A stretch of DNA of 64,000 nt, taken from NCBI GenBank assembly GCA_030272155.1, contig CP126201.1:2516501-2580500 (forward strand). The letters are read 5' to 3'. The position numbers were made by a program, and so were the translations under genes. Below the pieces are notes generated by a model. It searched no databases and was not told where the DNA came from. It was given only the letters and a program-made list of their open reading frames with translations. The DNA comes from Tetradesmus obliquus. Its lineage: Eukaryota > Chlorophyta > Chlorophyceae > Sphaeropleales > Scenedesmaceae. This document shows positions 20,268-36,007 of the stretch, one piece after another (the first letter of the stretch is position 1; every line of letters starts with the position of its first letter).

Positions 20268-20890
20268 ACTCACATAGCTGTTTGCACACAAGAATTGAAG
20301 CTGTTAAGTTCAAGCATGAGGCCAACAAGCCGGCGGCAGACTCTGAGAGGAGTTCCTCTAGTGACGCGCATCAATGTTGTCAGTGTAGTGATATACTGCA
20401 GGCAGTCAGGTGCGCTCAATTGCTGTGTATGGCTAGCCACTGGCAGTTGGCATTCCCTCGCCCTGGTAAAAGCGATCATTCAGGTCATATTTCTCCTCAT
20501 TCAGGGTGTTTGGTTGACATGTTGTCGCCATTGAGGCTGATGTCGTGGCGGTCCGGGATATTTGCAGTATCAGAACACCAGAGGCAGCATCGCTGTCACT
20601 GCTAGCGGTTAGCGGCGCTTTGTGGCGTGCGGCGGCCGCCGAACATCGCTGCCAATGCAGTGTCATTGAACATGTGGTTCGCTAGGTTACACCCTCCCAC
20701 ACCACAGACTGGAGCTTCTGCAGTTCACAGCCACACGTCAGTTGATTTCATCATCATGCTTATCCACAGTCACTGTCACGGTGTTGAACGGTTGCCGTCG
20801 CCAACTGCCCTGCAGCACACGTTACTGCTTTGCACCACACACGCAACGTGCAATCTCGTTTTAACCAGTAAACAGCCACAGCATCGTCAA
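20268..20890. other. convergent intergenic region, SET (+) / SGNH esterase (-)
   Basis: It should hold both 3' UTRs. At 20312-20361 there is a decayed copy of the end of the last SET coding exon (EANKPAA, then a variant of GAGGAGTTCCT), lying after the stop codon. On the minus strand TGTAA at 20691-20687 is a candidate polyadenylation signal for the esterase gene. Confidence 0.6.
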
Positions 20891-25078
<4,188 letters not shown>

Positions 25079-26919
25079 CGCTTTTGGCGCGGTACCCCGC
25101 AACGCACAGCACAGGTGTCTACAGTGCCATCTTGTTCAACATCGAATGTTCTTCTGCTAAAACTATCACTTTTATGCCTGTATCATGCTGAGAGGCAGCA
25201 AAGGGTGCAACGAGCGATGCTCTTCTGCTTGCCCGTGAAGTTTTCGTCCAAAACGTCGGCTACGCAGTCTGCTCTCCGCATTGGGTATTGTGTCGGTTGT
25301 TAGGAATCTCATGCTTTCATTTGCTCCTCTAAATACCTGTCAGGGAGTGAGTCACTGACTGTGTCACATTTGGGTGTGGTTGGGTGTGCTGCTGTTCAGC
25401 TGACTTTCAGTCAAGCTGCAGCTGCGCTGCTCTCAGAGGAGCACTGTCGAATTTTCTAAACAACCTTCTATGCAAAGGGGTGCCTGCGCTGACCTGATTG
25501 CAGTGAGCCTGTTATGGCCGCAGCTTGAAATGTAATGTTGTCAAGCAGCATAAACCACCAGAACCTGCACCGCAACACTGAATCTGCTGCAAATTATCAA
25601 CTATGCTGGTTGAACACCAGTTCACAAGCAAACCTAGGGCATTCTCTGGCAGCAGGGCTGTACATATTACCTTGATCAACTGTAACCTGCAGATTACATG
25701 CCACTTCATGTCCAGCTGCAAATACAGTACATAACATTACATTACATAAATACCTGATCAGGTCACGTGTACTAGCCTGGCGATGATGAAACAGCACATT
25801 CTTGATCCGTGGAAGCAATCTGGAAAACATACATCAGGACGCATGAGAACGTCAAACATGTGGGCTGTATATGAATTGCCCTGACACCAAGCAACAGCCG
25901 CACACACACCAACACAAACCTGCCCGAACACCTATTTCAATTGCAAATAGATAAGCTAATATTGTCAACCCACCCACCTAGTCTAATCCTATTCTAAGTC
26001 ACCAGCACAGAGCTGTTCTGTACTCAAGCGCCATCACTGAGGGCACTGCAGTCTTGAAGAACGCAACATATGTTGAGACCAGATCATAGGCTGCCCCTTA
26101 CACCAGCCCTGCCAGCAACACAACATGTGCTGCTGTACAGCAGCTGAAGCTGTCTCAGCATTGGCTATGTTGTGTAGAGACGCTGTTTGCAGACATCTGC
26201 AATGATGCTACATGTATGTGTGACATCATTGAAATAATATGACGGAGACACACATGGCACCATAGTTTGCACTGCTGTGGCTGGCACAAAATACATGTAC
26301 TTTGCAGGCGCAGCTGCACAGCTGTCCACATCAGTAGCACCGGCAACAAATGGCACTGTGCATATGAATTGCAATATAACAAACTTATTCAGCATATATG
26401 CAGTTATCATTATGTGCAAAGAATGATGTCAGTTTGACACATCCCCTGCTGGGAGGCCTACTGCATCTGGGTAAGGACACAACACTGTATGGAGTGCTGC
26501 CACAACAGATGGTTGTGGTGAAACTCTCCCACGGTACAGACGTACGTGCAACTTGTGCAGTAGTACTGCACATGCACTACTCTGTACACAAACATATCAA
26601 ACCACACCAAGCGGTTCACCAATAACCGCATGCCAGGGCTGGTCAAGCAATACACATTTCTTGGCACCAAAAGTTCAGTGCGTGAATGTTAGCAGCACCT
26701 GCACCCAACCCCCACAGCATCACTATGCCTTGATGGGTCAGAGCAGGGCAAGTGTGATTCGTTGTGCCGCACCAGCTTGATATAGCCAGGGCGCACCAGC
26801 TGCTGATGATCTACAACATATGTCAAGGAAAAGTGCAAGCTGCCACAGGCTGCGCCAGAAGCAAACTGCCTTCAATACTTGCAGCCTGACGTGGCATGAC
26901 TGTGCCGTCAGGCGCACCT
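25079..26919. other. long intergenic region without recognised genes
   Basis: It lies upstream of the minus-strand esterase and downstream of the minus-strand Cys-rich gene. It is visibly poorer in CTG/CAG than its surroundings and has no exon arrays. Minus-strand TGTAA motifs occur near 25694 and 25735-25745 but are far from the upstream stop. No conserved protein segment was seen. Confidence 0.5.
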
Positions 26920-28247
26920 TTACACCACAGGCACAATAGGCTGACCCATGTTCATACTCTGGATTCCATCCGGCATTGCTGGAGCCACGTCCACAATCAC
27001 ACGCAGCTTCTTCAGTGACACAAACGCAGCACGACAGGTGGCGATCGTCGTGCAGCCACTGCCTGTGCTGTTGCTGCTGAGCAGTGGCAGCCTGGGCATG
27101 GGCGGCAACGCAGCTGCAGGCAGGGGTGTTGGCAGCCGCCCAGAAGCTGTAGGCATGGGGATCGTGGGCATTGTGCGCGGTAGTGCCAGGCTTGCCAAGG
27201 TGCTGAACAGAGGCGGCAGGTTGCTGGTCCAAGGCGCCTTGATCGGCAAGGGCGCTGGCGCGGATTCCCCCACAACCTTCTTGCGCGATGCAGCTGCCAG
27301 AGGAGCTGTGACCTTGTTGGAAGTCATACTCTCGGCAGCCAGGCCACCTTCCGTTTGGCCATCACCCTTTAGAGCCGCGCTGTTCTGAGTAGGTTTGCTG
27401 CTGCTGTTTGTGGCTGCTGCTGCAGTGTTTGTGCCTGCGCCGCCGTGCCCTGCAGCATTGCCGAGGTGCAGGAGTGCTGAGGGTTCCATCTGCGCCCAGG
27501 ACACCACAAAAGTGTTTGACTCAGCACCAGCTGCTGAATCAGGCTTGGGCACTGCCGCTGCATCGCCTGTTGCCGGCTTTGAGGGAGTTTCGGATGCCTT
27601 GTACAGCATGGAATCCTTCAGTGCGCTGCTGCTGATGTTGGCTTTGCGCTCAGTGCAGTTGGCCTGGGTGGTTGCCATGACGCACTTTTTCTGTGTGCCA
27701 AAGACGGCGGCTGAGAAGTTGCTATTGACTTGCAGGAACACGCTCTCAATGGGGAATCGGGTGGTTGACAGTAGGCAGGGCTTGGTGAAGTTGAGCGGGT
27801 TGTTGGCCACCTACAGCAGGCACGAGGTGCACCCAGCATTGCTGAAGCTTGCTGTACTTGTCCAATAGAGAGTAATCTTGCTGACTCATGCATGCCATGA
27901 CATGCGCTTCTGCTTCATCTGAGACAGGATGTCATGCAATGAACGAGGCAATGCTGTGCTTACCTCGATATCATACTCGTTGATGTAGTGGCAGTTGCGG
28001 TCCAGCTTGCATGCCTCAGGTCCATGGTTGCAAATGCTGCTGTAGCTGCGGTACAGCTCAGTGCCAGCACAGCTGCCCCAAACAGCCGGATCAGCAGTGT
28101 GTACCTGCTCAAGCAACAAAGTACAGGAAATCACTTTTGGTTCATGGTCATTTGATGGCACGGCACTTTGTGCCAATGCAGCTGGCTTAACATATGTTGT
28201 TATCAAAGCACTCGTTGCCAGCAGTTCATGGAGCAGCGGCAGCCCTG

Positions 28248-28281
<34 letters not shown>

Positions 28282-30099
28282 GCCTACAACAATTGCGATA
28301 TGCACAAGGTAGCCGCCAATCACCTGTCGCTTGAAGGCGGCCAATGTCTTAGGCTTGCTGATGATTGGTGCATAGAACTTTGGGTAGCAAGTGCCTTCAG
28401 ACCAGGTGCATCCCTCCAAGCCTGCACATTCCTCAGCTGAGGAGCCATAGCTGCAGGCAACAATGGCTGCCACCTTGGATCCTGCAGGAAAAGAGCACAA
28501 ATCATGCTCAAAGTCCTGCTGTAGCAGCAACCGTTACTGCTGTGCAGCATGCAGGAGGCTCGCAAAATGCCAGCTGTATTCGTACCATTGAAAAGGGCAT
28601 GATGCACGCAGTTGATACTGCAGCTACGCTACACAGCGGCAATTGTTGCACTGTACAGTCCGTACCACAGATGTACGATCTGTTCACTGTTGTCACACCG
28701 TATGTGGCACGCACTGTGCAACTCTACATTGCTTCAGCAGTTGTGTGCCAGTCACAGGCTGCTACCACGGCTATGCCGCTGTGATGCTCAGCAGCCATCT
28801 GCAGTGCAAGTGGCATGTAAGACTGCTGTACTTGCAGGAACTGCTCCGGCAGATCTGTCTGTAATGCTATGCAAAAGGTGAGGCTGGCTGTGGGTGTTTG
28901 GGGGCGAAAATTGTCTTGCTGCCACTGCGTGGGGCCAGATTGCTCACCGTTGCATGCCACCTTTGTGCCAGACCACAGCATCAAGTGCACGAAGTCTGCA
29001 TCATCGTAGTACATGCCGCAGCGGCGCGCCTCTTCATGCCATGTACACCAGTTGGACTGGTCGGCGGCGCAGGTGGCGAAGGTTGTGTAGTTGACGCACC
29101 CGTAGCGCATGGCAGTGATCTCCAGCAACAGCCTGCAGGAAAGCATTGTGCCAAGTTGCAGCATGGGCATGATGCAGGCAGTGTCAGGACCAAAGATGGG
29201 CTGCTGCTGCCTGTTGTAGTTTTAGGTAGAACAGCTTTCTCCACTATCAACAGGTAGCCATACACAGTCTGTGTGTGCTTGCTCTGTGTACAGCTGTGTT
29301 TAAGCATACTGCTAGCTGGCTTTGACTGCACAGGAGTGACTGTTGCGCCAGCACTGCCAGCGCATGTACTTCTGCCAACTCACCTTTCGCTGTCCAGGTT
29401 GGGCGGTGGTAGGCTGAAGAGGTATGAAGGGTTCAACGAGCATGCCACCTTGGATACAACTGTTTTGTTGCCGCTTGCGGATGCATTCGTGTCTGCTACT
29501 GCTGTTGCCTTTGATGCTGAGACGATTGCATCCTCAGTGTAGTCTGCAACGTCAGGTGCACTCTCAATTGTGGCTGATGCTGAGGCGAATGCTGAGGCAG
29601 ATGCTGATGCTGTAGCAGTGGCGCTGGCCAAAGCACTTGCTGATGCTGATGCTGATGCAGTTGCGGCGGCGTTGGCAGAAGCACTTGCTGTTGCTGATGC
29701 AGCAGCGGTGGCGTTGGCAGAAGCACTTGCTGACGCTGCTGCAGTACTGATGGTGTTTGCTGCAGCACTTGTTGATGCTGCAGCAGTACTGGTGGTGTTT
29801 GCTGTAGCACTTGTTGATGCTGCAGCAGTAGCAGTGGTGTTGGTGGAATCTGATGCTGAAGCAGAGGGTGTAGCTGTGGAAGTTGCTGCATCTGCTGGCC
29901 CTGGTGTAGCTACTGAGCGGTTCCAACTTGTCCAAAGGCATTCATGCGCCACCCAGCTGCTGTCTCCGGGTTCCAAGGCATTGACCTCGCCCGACTGCTG
30001 CAAGGACCGCGAAAGCGGAACATGCCGCGCTTGACCTGGCACGGCAAGCACAAGGAAGCCAAACCACAGCACACTCAGCAGCATTTGCAGCCTCAACAT
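26920..30099 (-). CDS. secreted Cys-rich repeat protein, function unknown
   Basis: Minus-strand exons 30099-29384, 29132-28948, 28481-28324, 28104-27964, 27810-26920; 696 aa with matching phases. A signal peptide (MLRLQMLLSVLWFGFLVLAV) is followed by a long Ser/Ala/Thr low-complexity region built partly from 42-nt repeats. Exons 2, 3 and 4 each encode a similar Cys module: C-x8-C-x7-C-x8-C, then C-x8-C-x5-C-x6-C ending CYPKF, then a shorter one with CNHGPEAC and CHYI. Exon 5 adds four Cys-containing segments and a Pro-rich tail. I do not recognise the family; the modules loosely recall PSI-like extracellular domains. A cell-wall or extracellular-matrix role is an inference from the signal peptide and composition. 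It is the only gene here with no exon-edge arrays. Confidence 0.7.
29570..29870 (-). repeat. coding minisatellite (42-nt units and shorter) in Cys-rich gene exon 1
   Basis: A 14-codon unit encoding approximately STSAAANTISTAAA is repeated about three times (roughly 29733-29858), grading into shorter Ser-Ala/Thr-Ala repeats toward 29570. The array keeps the reading frame. Confidence 0.8.
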
Positions 30100-31260
30100 T
30101 ACTGAGCTGCGTCTGGCGCTGCTCTGCTCGGTGGCGGGATGCTGCCAGGCAGCGATGAGAGGCGTTCCCGACGCGTATAATAAGAGCTCAAGTAGGCATA
30201 ACGACCAATATCTGAATCTATGCAGATTTTTAGGCCGAACAGCGGCATACCGTCCAGGTCCTTAGGATTTCGAATTGTAACATGTGTTTAGGGTTTGACC
30301 GATCTGACCACTGTGACGCTCATGGGGGCGCCTCAAGGCAGCCCGTTGATGTCCCGCGTAATGGCCACCTTCAAGCACATGTTTAGGCCATGAAGGTACA
30401 TTCAACCAGCTAGCCAGCACTTCCAACACAAGTACCCAACTTGTATGCTGAGCACGAACGCCTGCAAGCAGTTGCAGGTGCGCAGCACTTGTTATGATCA
30501 AGTAAGCCAAGCAGTACCAGTCAGCCGCCCGGCTCAGCAGGCCCAAAGCCTCAATGCCGCAAGGTCAAGATGTTGCTAGGCTGAGGTCATGCTTGCATGC
30601 ACACCACAGCGATGACTCATCCGAAAGGTCTTAGCAGTTGTTGCGAACACCACTGAAGGCAACACCGACAGCTGCCAACTCGTACACGTTTGCAAAGCAT
30701 TCAGCTATCGTGCAGTAAAGAACAATGAACATAGTATATGCTGAACACATACAACGTTGTTAACAACAGGAGCAGGCATACAGCCATCTTGCTACAGCTT
30801 GTAGCGTGCTGCAAGGACACAACGTTGTGTCCTTTTGTTAGCAACAGCTAGCCTGTTATACACCTGTCAACCTAGACGACCTCATCTGTCCTTGTTGCTA
30901 CCCCAGACTACTAGTAGGCGCTACTAGCAGCCAACAATCAACAGCGACTCAGCACCTGCGCTGTTCAGTGCCGGCCTAGCACTGCGCATGCCGCCTGCCA
31001 AGTGCTTCCAAAGCAACACAGCATCAACACAGCCACCACCTAAGGGGTAGCACAGCTGCCTTCAAGCAGCCAAATGAGCTATGTGCACAGCTGCATCCAT
31101 GCCACCCACGAGTCGTACCATATCTTCCATGCCTCACCGGTACATACCACATCAAAAGGACACCAAGCAAGCGTCAGCCTAACACGCAGCATGCGCGAAA
31201 CAGCAGCTGCAAGCTTGCTGCCTGCTGACGCTGCAGCATGTACAGCTGCAGAAAAAACAC
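30100..31260. other. intergenic: Cys-rich gene promoter side / haemoglobin 3' side
   Basis: About 1.16 kb between two minus-strand genes. An imperfect direct repeat of AAGGACACAACGTTGTGTCC type, internally palindromic, occurs near 30814-30834. No conserved open frame or RNA gene is recognised. Confidence 0.45.
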
Positions 31261-32062
31261 CTACGACAGCATGTTCAGCTGCCGCTTTTGCAGCTCCTCG
31301 TTCTCTTCAGCTGCTTCTGTGCCAGCAAAGGGGCACTTTGCCTCCTCACCCTCCTCCGGCACAGGCATGGCTGCAATGTTGGTGTGCGTGTACTCATTCT
31401 CCTCCCCAATCGGCACAAAGTAGTGCTTCGTGGCATGCACCGAGCGCTTGGCAGTCTGCAGGCATCACAGCAGCAGCAGCAGCAGCAGCAGCAGCGGCAG
31501 CCAAGGGTGGGCTTCTGAGCCATGATTGGCTTGCTTGGTCAAGCGCAACAACCAAGGTTGTTCCCACATGCCTCAAGATATGCATAGGCAGTACGCAGGG
31601 TGTGTGGCTAATGCTCAGCTAGGTGCAGGAAGCGCACGCCTCAGCAGCAGCGGGGGCAGCAGCAACATACCTCCCGTGTTTCCAGTGGTATTTCCTTCTC
31701 CAGCTGCTCCAGCGTCTCATCAAACAGGCCCACAAACACCTCCCAGTGCTCCTGCAGCGCAGTAATGGTGGCAGCAGCAGCATTGGCGGCAGCATTGGCA
31801 GCAGCGAAGCAGTTCAGTAAGACAAGACACACGTACTGCCTCTAGATGCGATGGCACAGGCAGTGGAAGCCATACCAATGCATACAAAGTGAATGCAGCT
31901 GCTGCGGGCCTTGCAGGACTCACCCCTGGCACGCATCTGGCACTGACCCATTGTCTCTAGTAGCCAGCTCATAGCATTGGCGTTGCTGGCTCCTGCTGCT
32001 GCTGCTGCACCGCTTGCTTCGCAACCTTGCTGCTAGCATCGCATGCCATGTCACACTCCTTG

Positions 32063-32102
<40 letters not shown>

Positions 32103-34207
32103 AGGCTTTATGCCCTCAACACGCACCAGGCTGAGCCCCTTGTCGCGTATGAGGTGGTAGTGGATGCGCCGCAGGTTGAGGTTGGGGTCCTCCTCGTTGA
32201 CCAGCTCCTTGCCGCCAAACGCCAGCCCCATGAAGCGCAGCTGTTGTATTAAGGATCAAACAGCAGCAAAAGTGAGGCACAGCAGCACACATACAGCGTC
32301 AATTGACAGCAGATGCTATAGTGCGCCTTGCCGCCAAACGCCAGCCCCATGAAGCGCAGCTGTTCATGCCACAATGTAGCAGCACAATGAAGGAAGACAC
32401 AGCAGCACACATGCAGCTTCAGTAGACAGCAGATGCTATCGCACTGCTGGCAACAAGCGTCATATCTGTGAAGCGCAGCTGTGGCACGCCAGTCATGCAA
32501 CAGCAGCAGCAGCAGCTGTGCTCAAGATCCTTGCACCACAATTACATGCGCCCAAATGCAGAGCCACCAGGTTGAAGCCGCTGCCACATCGTAAGAACAG
32601 CACATACACAGACAGACATACAAGTGACACGCACCTGGTGCCGCTTGAGCTTCATCATGTCGATGCCGTTGAAGTAGTGCCCGATCTGCTCGTGCGCCAC
32701 CACCTTGTCATAAAAGATGTCCAGGATCTTCTTCAGGCTGATGCTGTTGGCGCCAGAGTAGGACTTGTGGCCCTCTAATCCCGGGGAGACGCGTGTGCAG
32801 TTGGTTGATGACGGGATCGGCAGCAGCAGCAGCAGAAGCAGTATGTGGTTCAGCCTCAGCAGAGGGAAGTGCAGCCGGAGACGGGACAGCACACACATTG
32901 CAGCCGCAGGTGCTGGCACGTTGCAGCCGCTGGTGCGCATGTGTTTCCGTCAAACTTTGGACTCACAACAGTGCAACGTGCACGACGGCGTTGGTCGGCG
33001 GATCCTGCTGCTGCTACATGCTCATGACACAAGCAGGCCAACGTGTGCTGCTGGTCGCCACCTGTCCATCTCAAATGCATCTCGCCTGGCTGCGCCCTGC
33101 TGCTGGCTGCGCCCTGCTGCAAAGCCAGCACAAGCTCCCCAGCATTCTGCACATTGTGTGCATCTCACTTAACTCTGGCGCATCTACATTCGCTGAGAAG
33201 CGCGCATGCAGCCTTCAGTGCTACGATGTATGGCCTGGCTGCACACTGCAGCCAGCACAAGCTCCCCAACATTCTGTACAATCTGTACATCCTGTACATT
33301 CTGTACAATCTGTGCATCCTCACCTGATCTGGCGCATCTGCGATCACTGAAAAGCCCACATGCAGCCTTCATCGCTACGATGTATGGCCTAGCTGCAGAA
33401 TGCTGCAAAGCCAGCACAAGCTGTCAACCGCTCTCACCTGACTCTGGTGCATCTACGTTCACTGAGAAGCCCACATTCGACATGCCACTGGAGCTGCGTC
33501 TGCTGTACTCCGACCTGCAGCAGCAGACATACACCGCAGCAGCGGGCACAATGCCTGAGCGCTCGCCGGTCAAGACAGACAGCAGCACGTAGCAAAATAC
33601 ATCATCAAGGCGCATGGACTGTGGAAGGTTGCTACTACTGCGAGCCAGCAGCAGCAAACTTCCAGGGCCACAGCTAATATGTTCCATCTTGTTTGTTTGG
33701 TCAAGTAACAAAGTGATGCGATAGATGCAAGGCAGGCAGAAAGTGCCCACAGCAGATCCGACGCACTTGTTGGTGTCTGACGTGCGCATGGCGCTCCTAA
33801 ACGGCTTCTCAGCTGAATTGTAAGTGTGCGCCTGCAGCAACACAGCATCAGCACCAGTGAGCATGAGCAACAGCAGTAGCAGCTACACTTGAGCTGGACA
33901 GCAGATTGCAGCGCACATCACTTACTGGTGTCTCTACATCAGCGTCAGCACCGCCAGCTGCTGGCTGGGGGTTCGCAGGCTCAGCAGAGGCGGCATCCCC
34001 TGCTGCAACTTCCGGATCTGCTGTAACCTCAGGATCTGCAGCCTTGACAATGCTGGATGGCTCGTCCACTGCTGCTGCAGGGGTGCCAGCTGCTGCTACT
34101 ACTGTTTCATTCAAACTAGCTTGCTTCTGCTCTGCTTGCTGTTGCTGCTGAGCTTGATCGCTGCTTAAAGGCTCAGGTTTCTTGTTTTTGCTGTTGCACA
34201 CGCCCAT
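31261..34207 (-). CDS. truncated (2/2) haemoglobin with N- and C-terminal extensions
   Basis: Minus-strand exons 34207-33926, 33831-33767, 33514-33438, 32774-32635, 32240-32127, 31751-31671, 31455-31261; 317 aa, phases consistent. The globin core is at about residues 143-253: ILDIFYDKVV with the expected B10 Tyr163, HYFNGIDMMKLKRHQ (E region), RFMGLAFGGKE, RRIHYHLIRDKGL with the expected proximal His215, and HWEVFVGLFDETLEQLE. The core matches algal/bacterial truncated haemoglobins, which bind O2, NO and related ligands. The N-terminus MGVCNSK is a good N-myristoylation plus palmitoylation signal, followed by about 120 acidic, Ala-rich residues. The C-terminus is a 64-residue polar tail. Exons 2 and 3 rest on splice phase only. 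Exons 3 and 5 have decayed tandem copies. Confidence 0.82.
31464..31497 (-). repeat. CTG microsatellite upstream of an acceptor (sense strand)
   Basis: About 10 CAG units on the plus strand, CTG in the sense of the haemoglobin gene, end close to the acceptor of exon 7 (31455). Confidence 0.9.
32065..32102. repeat. CTG/CAG microsatellite in haemoglobin intron 5
   Basis: About 12 CTG units on the plus strand (CAG in the gene's sense) lie just inside the donor of exon 5 (32127). Orientation is opposite to acceptor-linked runs. If not spliced out, the frame would read through as polyalanine. Confidence 0.9.
32205..32482 (-). repeat. acceptor-side exon array, haemoglobin exon 5 (3 copies)
   Basis: The exon start LRFMGLAFGGK (exon begins 32240) is repeated identically for about 36 nt beginning at 32360, and weakly at about 32481. 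Each follows an AG. Period about 120 nt. Confidence 0.9.
33165..33500 (-). repeat. donor-side exon array, haemoglobin exon 3 (3 copies)
   Basis: The exon end VGFSVNVDAPES with donor (real end 33438) recurs ending at 33324 (VGFSVIADAPDQ) and near 33171. The copied introns share AAAGCCAGCACAAGCTCCC and carry a small TGTACAATC/TGTACATCC repeat near 33276-33310. Confidence 0.82.
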
Positions 34208-36007
34208 TCTGCTCTGCCTGCAATACACGACAGTGCAACACCTCAGGGACAGCAGTAGCTCGATCGCGAGTTTCGAGCAGCCTCCATGCCATACCAACAT
34301 GGAGCAGTACACTGCTGTTGCAGGAGCAGGTGCACGCGGGCCAGTCCTTCTTCCCAAATGCTCGACACAACCAGCATTGCCACCAACACGCCCGTGCGTG
34401 AACTGCTGAAGCGCCTGTGCACGAATCTTAAATGCGACATTTGATGCACAAATAGACGATGCTCGTGCTGCGCTCCACCGGCCAGTGAGCTCCCTCACCT
34501 GAAAGAGCCCCGTCTTCAGCGTAAGAGCAGGGCCGTCCTCAGCCGTGCTTAATCATAAACAAGATGATGTTTATCGGCTAAAAAATGCGCTTTGAGACCA
34601 CCACAACGTCCAGGCTTGAGCAAGTGGCAGAAGGCAGAAAGCGAACAGTACCCCTTGGTCCCGGGAGATGTCAGCCCACAGAGGTGAGCAACACAGGCAT
34701 GCAACATGTACATTGGTGTCTGCACTCGCTGGGAGCTTTCAAAACGGCCATGAGCTTTGGTGTCACCCTGCTGGTGCTGCCTGTCATAACAGCTGGCTGG
34801 ACGATGGGACATCAGTGCTGGTTGATGGAAACTGTCATTGTTCACACCCAAGCAGCCAGAGACACTCTAAGTTGAACAGAAAAATACCTGAGAACAACCC
34901 GCCTTCCAGACGTTACACAGTTCATGCCAATGCAATGTTAAGCTGCTGTTCCTGATAAAACACACTTTGAGGCCGTGCCAGTCACCTGCGTGCTGCCCAC
35001 GTGTTGGTCACGTGTGAAGCTGGGGTCATTTTTTGGCACCTGGGCCACCACCACGGGGCGATTGAGGGCAGCTACTCCCCAGCGTGCACACCAAAAGTTT
35101 CAGTGCACACACCGGCCCTTGTGCTGCCGCTGAGCTGCTGCAGGAGCCAACAAATACGGCTCGACCACAGAAGCAGCTCAGAACATTATCGTTATGCAAG
35201 TCCAAAGCGTCCCTATGAAAGAAGTCAAGCACCACTTGCATGCTGCCCATAATCCTTGACTGCCACTCTGATGCGCAGCAAGCTGTGCAAGCAGCTGTGT
35301 ACCCTCACACAGCTGGCCCAGCACCTCAACACCTGCTGTGTGATGCGAGTTGCACAACCCAGCAGCAGCTCCAAGAACGACAAAACGTAGCAGCAGCAAA
35401 ACACCAAGTTCTTGCATGCAAACAGTCAATCAAAACAATAACCGTGCCGTGTAATGTTCAGTCACTAGCTGCACGACAGCCTGCGGGTCCCAGCTGCAGC
35501 GTCATCCCTTGCTGATGTGAAGTTGCGCATCTGCACAGCATGCCAGCAACACAGCATGGCCAGCATGAGTGGATGGCAAAATACTACTAGGCAACCTGCA
35601 CGCACTAGCAAAGTGTGATGATGTGCATCAAAGCAAACCTTCATGTCAGCTGAACATGCACTGTGCAGGCAGCGCCAATGTCTGCCCGTAAGAGTATGTG
35701 CCTACCCAAACGTGCCAGCTGACAGACTGCAAGCTGCATCCTCCGAACCCATGCGAACCAGATAAGCTTTGAGAAGTGACACAGTACAAGACAACTGCCG
35801 TTTGAGCATAGATGCCTGTAATGTAAGCGCTGCGTCACCAGACGCAGGAGTCATCAACGAAAAGCCGGGTTGCTTGATCCCGCAAGTAGCGACATGCCGC
35901 TGTCAGCATCCTGCAAACCCCAATCCATTTGCAGCCCCACTATCACCACATCTGCGATTCCCCACCCTCACACACTCTTCGCCTCGTTCCGACCCCTTGA
36001 ACAGCCT
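34208..36007. other. intergenic: haemoglobin promoter side / P4-ATPase 3' side
   Basis: About 1.8 kb between two minus-strand genes, presumably the haemoglobin promoter and 5' UTR plus the long P4-ATPase 3' UTR. A minus-strand TGTAA lies near 34914-34918. Open frames here have no recognisable family features. Confidence 0.45.

Noticed and set aside
25079..26919. A gene in the 1.8-kb gap
   Set aside because: Open frames of up to 84 codons show no conserved motif, start context or splice pattern.
29496..30034. Open frames on both strands over the Ser/Ala repeat
   Set aside because: They are shadows of exon 1 of the Cys-rich gene; only the minus frame has a signal peptide and joins the Cys modules in phase.
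31920..32127. Haemoglobin exon 5 reading on through the polyalanine stretch
   Set aside because: Splicing at GTGCGT (32126) joins KGLSL directly to EHWEVFV, as the globin fold requires; reading through would insert about 70 low-complexity residues in the core.
34550..35515. Short open frames as separate small genes
   Set aside because: No family resemblance, overlapping on both strands, and lying where UTRs and promoters are expected.
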